Shown: positions 5,311-6,959 of the stretch, one piece after another | How positions within the stretch are numbered: position 1 is the stretch's first letter | Layout of the letters: each line of letters opens with the position of its first letter | DNA from: DASXRU01 sp039933315 | Lineage (GTDB): Bacteria; Acidobacteriota; Blastocatellia; Pyrinomonadales; Pyrinomonadaceae | Reading direction: 5' to 3' | Length of the DNA stretch: 6,959 nucleotides | Assembly (NCBI GenBank): GCA_039933315.1 | Contig: JBDTOI010000209.1 | Location: forward strand, 1-6,959 | The notes under the pieces: generated by a model | The model's input: the letters and a program-made list of their open reading frames with translations, nothing else | Database searches by the model: none | Told to the model about the DNA's origin: nothing | Position numbers and translations under genes: made by a program

Positions 5311-6597
5311 CTAGGGCTGCGTCCGCGCGAGGATCTTCGCGATCTCGGCATTGGCTTGATTCAAGGCGTCTTCCGCGGAAAGCTCGCCGCTGTTTGCTTT
5401 CGAGAGATAGATGCCAAACGCATTCTCGATCTCGTTCCAGAAAGGCGTACGCGGTCGCGGTTTTGAACTCTCAAGCGATCGCAGTTGGGCCGGGTATGCA
5501 GGAAAACGTTTCACTAACTCCGGATCGCTGAAGAGTGATTTCCGCGTCGGCGGATTGCCGCGCAACGCCGAACTCCTCATTTGTTCCGCGCTGGTGGCCC
5601 AGAGTAGGAAATCAAAGGCCGCATCCTTGTTTTTCGCGTCGCGGGGAATGGCAATCAGCCAGTTGCCAATCTCCGCCCGGCCGGGGTTTTTCGCGCCCGG
5701 CATGGTAGTGAATTCCATCTTGCCGATCACTTTGGATTTTGCCGGATCACTGAACGAACTAATCCACGCCGGCCAGTTAATGGAAATCGCGGCCGTGCCC
5801 TGCAGCAGATGGGCCCCTACTTCATCGGCATTAAAACTGGCGTAACCTGGCGGTGAATACTTGCCTAATTCGAGCATGAACTTCAGCGCCGCAATGCCTT
5901 CCGCGCTGTTGACTATCGGGCGCCCACTCGCGTCAAACATATCGCCACCAAAGGCCCAGAAGATCGGCATGAAATCCGCTACCGCCGCGTTGCCCTGCGC
6001 CGCGCGCATGACATAGCCGTAAATCTTTTCGCCGCCGGGGCCGCCCTTCGCCTCCTGATCGTGAATTGTTTTAACCGCGGTCAGGACTTCGTCCCAGGTA
6101 GCCGGCTCTTTCAAGTTATGTTTCGCCAGCAGGTCCTTGCGATAAAACAGCAACTGCGAATTGCCGACATAAGGCAAGGCGTAGAGCGCGCCAGTCTGGT
6201 AAGGCTCCCGGCCTAATGCGATCGACGCCGGCACAAAGTCTTCGTCAGGACCTTTCAGGCCACGGTTTTGTAGCAGCGGTGACAGGTCAGTAAGCAACTG
6301 CTGGCCGCCAAACTTGGGAAACCATGGATCGTCGAGCATGATCAGATCGTAAGCGCCGGTTTTTGCGTTCAGATCGATCAGCTCTTTCTCGAAGAGGTTG
6401 GTATAGGGAAACTCGGCGATGTTTATGTGGACGCCGGTCTGCTTCTCGTAATCGAGCGCGGCTTGCTTTAGCGCATCGCCTTCGACGCCGGAGTTGACGG
6501 CCAGCGTCAGAGTCTTCCCGTTTTGCTGCGAGGCGGGCTGGCAACTCAGGGCAACTACCAGCGTGACCAATAGGAAGGCGATTAGATTGATTCTCAT
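5311..6597 (-). CDS. Extracellular sugar-binding lipoprotein of an ABC importer (SBP family 1, MalE-like)
   Basis: A 428-residue binding protein that captures the substrate outside the inner membrane and delivers it to the two permeases. The N-terminus has a charged start, a hydrophobic core and a somewhat atypical lipobox ALSC, so C19 is the likely lipidated residue after signal peptidase II cleavage; this predicts membrane anchoring. Features of family 1 follow: LTLAVNSGVEGDALKQA near 30-46, YDLIMLDDPWFPKF (83-96), LPYVGNSQLLFYRKDLL (141-157) and the aromatic-rich SINWPAWISSF (272-282), where stacking aromatics often bind sugar. The C-terminal helices (FGIYLSKANSGELSAEDAL) are typical. ATG at 6595-6597 has an AAGGT ribosome site 8 nt upstream. 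It is the first gene of the operon and only 8 bp precede the next start. The ligand is not predictable from these motifs. Confidence 0.95.
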   Translation of the reverse strand: MRINLIAFLLVTLVVALSCQPASQQNGKTLTLAVNSGVEGDALKQAALDYEKQTGVHINIAEFPYTNLFEKELIDLNAKTGAYDLIMLDDPWFPKFGGQQLLTDLSPLLQNRGLKGPDEDFVPASIALGREPYQTGALYALPYVGNSQLLFYRKDLLAKHNLKEPATWDEVLTAVKTIHDQEAKGGPGGEKIYGYVMRAAQGNAAVADFMPIFWAFGGDMFDASGRPIVNSAEGIAALKFMLELGKYSPPGYASFNADEVGAHLLQGTAAISINWPAWISSFSDPAKSKVIGKMEFTTMPGAKNPGRAEIGNWLIAIPRDAKNKDAAFDFLLWATSAEQMRSSALRGNPPTRKSLFSDPELVKRFPAYPAQLRSLESSKPRPRTPFWNEIENAFGIYLSKANSGELSAEDALNQANAEIAKILARTQP

Positions 6598-6605
6598 TTC
6601 GGCGT

Positions 6606-6610
6606 ACCTT
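6606..6610 (-). promoter_or_regulatory. Ribosome binding site of the binding-protein gene
   Basis: On the minus strand AAGGT stands 8 nt before the ATG. It is the only fairly convincing Shine-Dalgarno sequence at correct spacing among the six operon genes, consistent with this being the first and most strongly translated cistron. Confidence 0.55.
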
Positions 6611-6625
6611 AGCAGGTTCCGCAGA

Positions 6626-6794
6626 CCAAGCAGAAGCCCGACCGTCAGGGAGGGCTCCTTATGGTTTGATTTCGGAATGCGGATTTCGATTTTGAAATAA
6701 GGACTGAGGCTGTTTGTTTTTCAATCCGCGTTCCGAAATCTGAATTCCGACATCGCCGCTTTTAGCCCTCCCTCACGGTCGGGCTTCTGCTTGG
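6626..6794. repeat. 169-bp element with 31-bp inverted arms in the divergent intergenic region
   Basis: The arms 6626-6656 and 6764-6794 are inverted complements over 31 bp with one mismatch. An inner inverted pair, gatttcggaatgcggatt at 6668-6685 and aatccgcgttccgaaatc at 6723-6740, matches at 17 of 18 positions. The left inner box is identical over 16 bases to 4293-4308 in the inter-permease element, but the outer arms of the two elements are unrelated. The element leaves only 28 bp to the binding-protein ATG and 25 bp to the plus-strand ATG, so it covers most of the likely promoter region of both transcripts. The AT-rich centre is about 6686-6722. Confidence 0.85.
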
Positions 6795-6819
6795 AGGTGT
6801 GATATCGTCGGCGCATCCT

Positions 6820-6959
6820 ATGAAACTAATCAAACTACTCGCAATCATCGCAGCATTTGCCGCGCCTGCCTCAACGGCGTTGGCCATACCGGCAAACAAG
6901 CCCTTGCCCGACGCCGTGGTGGCAAACCTCTACAAACAACACAAGAAGCGCAGTCCCTT
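6820..6959 (+). CDS. Start of an exported protein of unknown function (partial, runs off the window)
   Basis: Only 46 codons are present. The protein begins MKLIKLLAIIAAFAAP, a clear Sec signal peptide: two lysines, a hydrophobic core and an ALA cleavage site near residue 22, followed by IPANKPLPDAVV. The mature start has a segment VVANLYKQHKKRSP, faintly like the beginning of DUF3828-type secreted proteins, but too little is visible to assign it. ATG at 6820-6822 is chosen because it gives a well-formed signal peptide. A good Shine-Dalgarno, ggaggtg, occurs at 6793-6799, but it is 20 nt upstream, longer than usual, and its first bases belong to the repeat arm. It is divergent from the transport operon, so functional linkage is not implied. 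Confidence 0.7.
   Translation, partial: MKLIKLLAIIAAFAAPASTALAIPANKPLPDAVVANLYKQHKKRSP

Noticed and set aside
6664..6730. Sigma70-type promoters in the divergent region (TTGAAA at 6719-6724 minus; TTGATT at 6666-6671 plus)
   Set aside because: Neither has a convincing -10 hexamer at 16-18 bp, so no promoter is annotated.

Overview
The window holds one six-gene minus-strand operon for carbohydrate uptake and processing. It is read from about 6597 down to 57. A short divergent gene fragment begins at 6820 on the plus strand and runs off the end. In order of transcription the operon encodes a substrate-binding lipoprotein, two membrane permeases, a MalK/UgpC-type ATPase, a TIM-barrel sugar isomerase/epimerase-like protein and a Gfo/Idh/MocA NAD(P)-dependent oxidoreductase. 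The first four make a complete CUT1-type ABC importer. The last two look like cytoplasmic enzymes acting on the imported sugar, sugar derivative or cyclitol. The substrate cannot be read from the sequence. The layout resembles trehalose-type thuEFGK-thuB operons, with an AP-endonuclease-2-fold protein where ThuA would be, and it also resembles pairings that process 3-keto-sugars or inositol.

The proteins look ordinary and intact. The unusual part is the DNA between them. The two tight junctions (8 and 23 bp) are clean. Each of the three wider intra-operon junctions, and the divergent upstream region, is almost filled by a palindromic repeat element. These are a 155-bp element with 12-bp terminal inverted repeats and a 64-bp tandem core (1884-2038), a 251-bp nested palindrome with 58-bp arms (3118-3368), a 159-bp element with perfect 29-bp arms (4259-4417) and a 169-bp element with 31-bp arms (6626-6794). 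A further partial copy of the 251-bp family lies past the operon's last stop codon (1-50). The elements stop 0-10 bp from start or stop codons at several places, and one supplies the last codons and stop codon of the ATPase gene. The 159-bp and 169-bp elements have unrelated outer arms but share a core, which suggests a modular, mosaic (BIME-like) repeat family.

Source organism: a GC-rich bacterium. The lipobox on the binding protein and the many dispersed palindromes of the type 'accctgggctggagg', 'cacagact..agtctgtg' and 'gatttcggaatgcgga' recall Acidobacteriota genomes (Blastocatellia-like). That is an inference from repeat style and not a proven assignment. No tRNA, rRNA, CRISPR array, transposase, phage gene or transcription regulator is visible.
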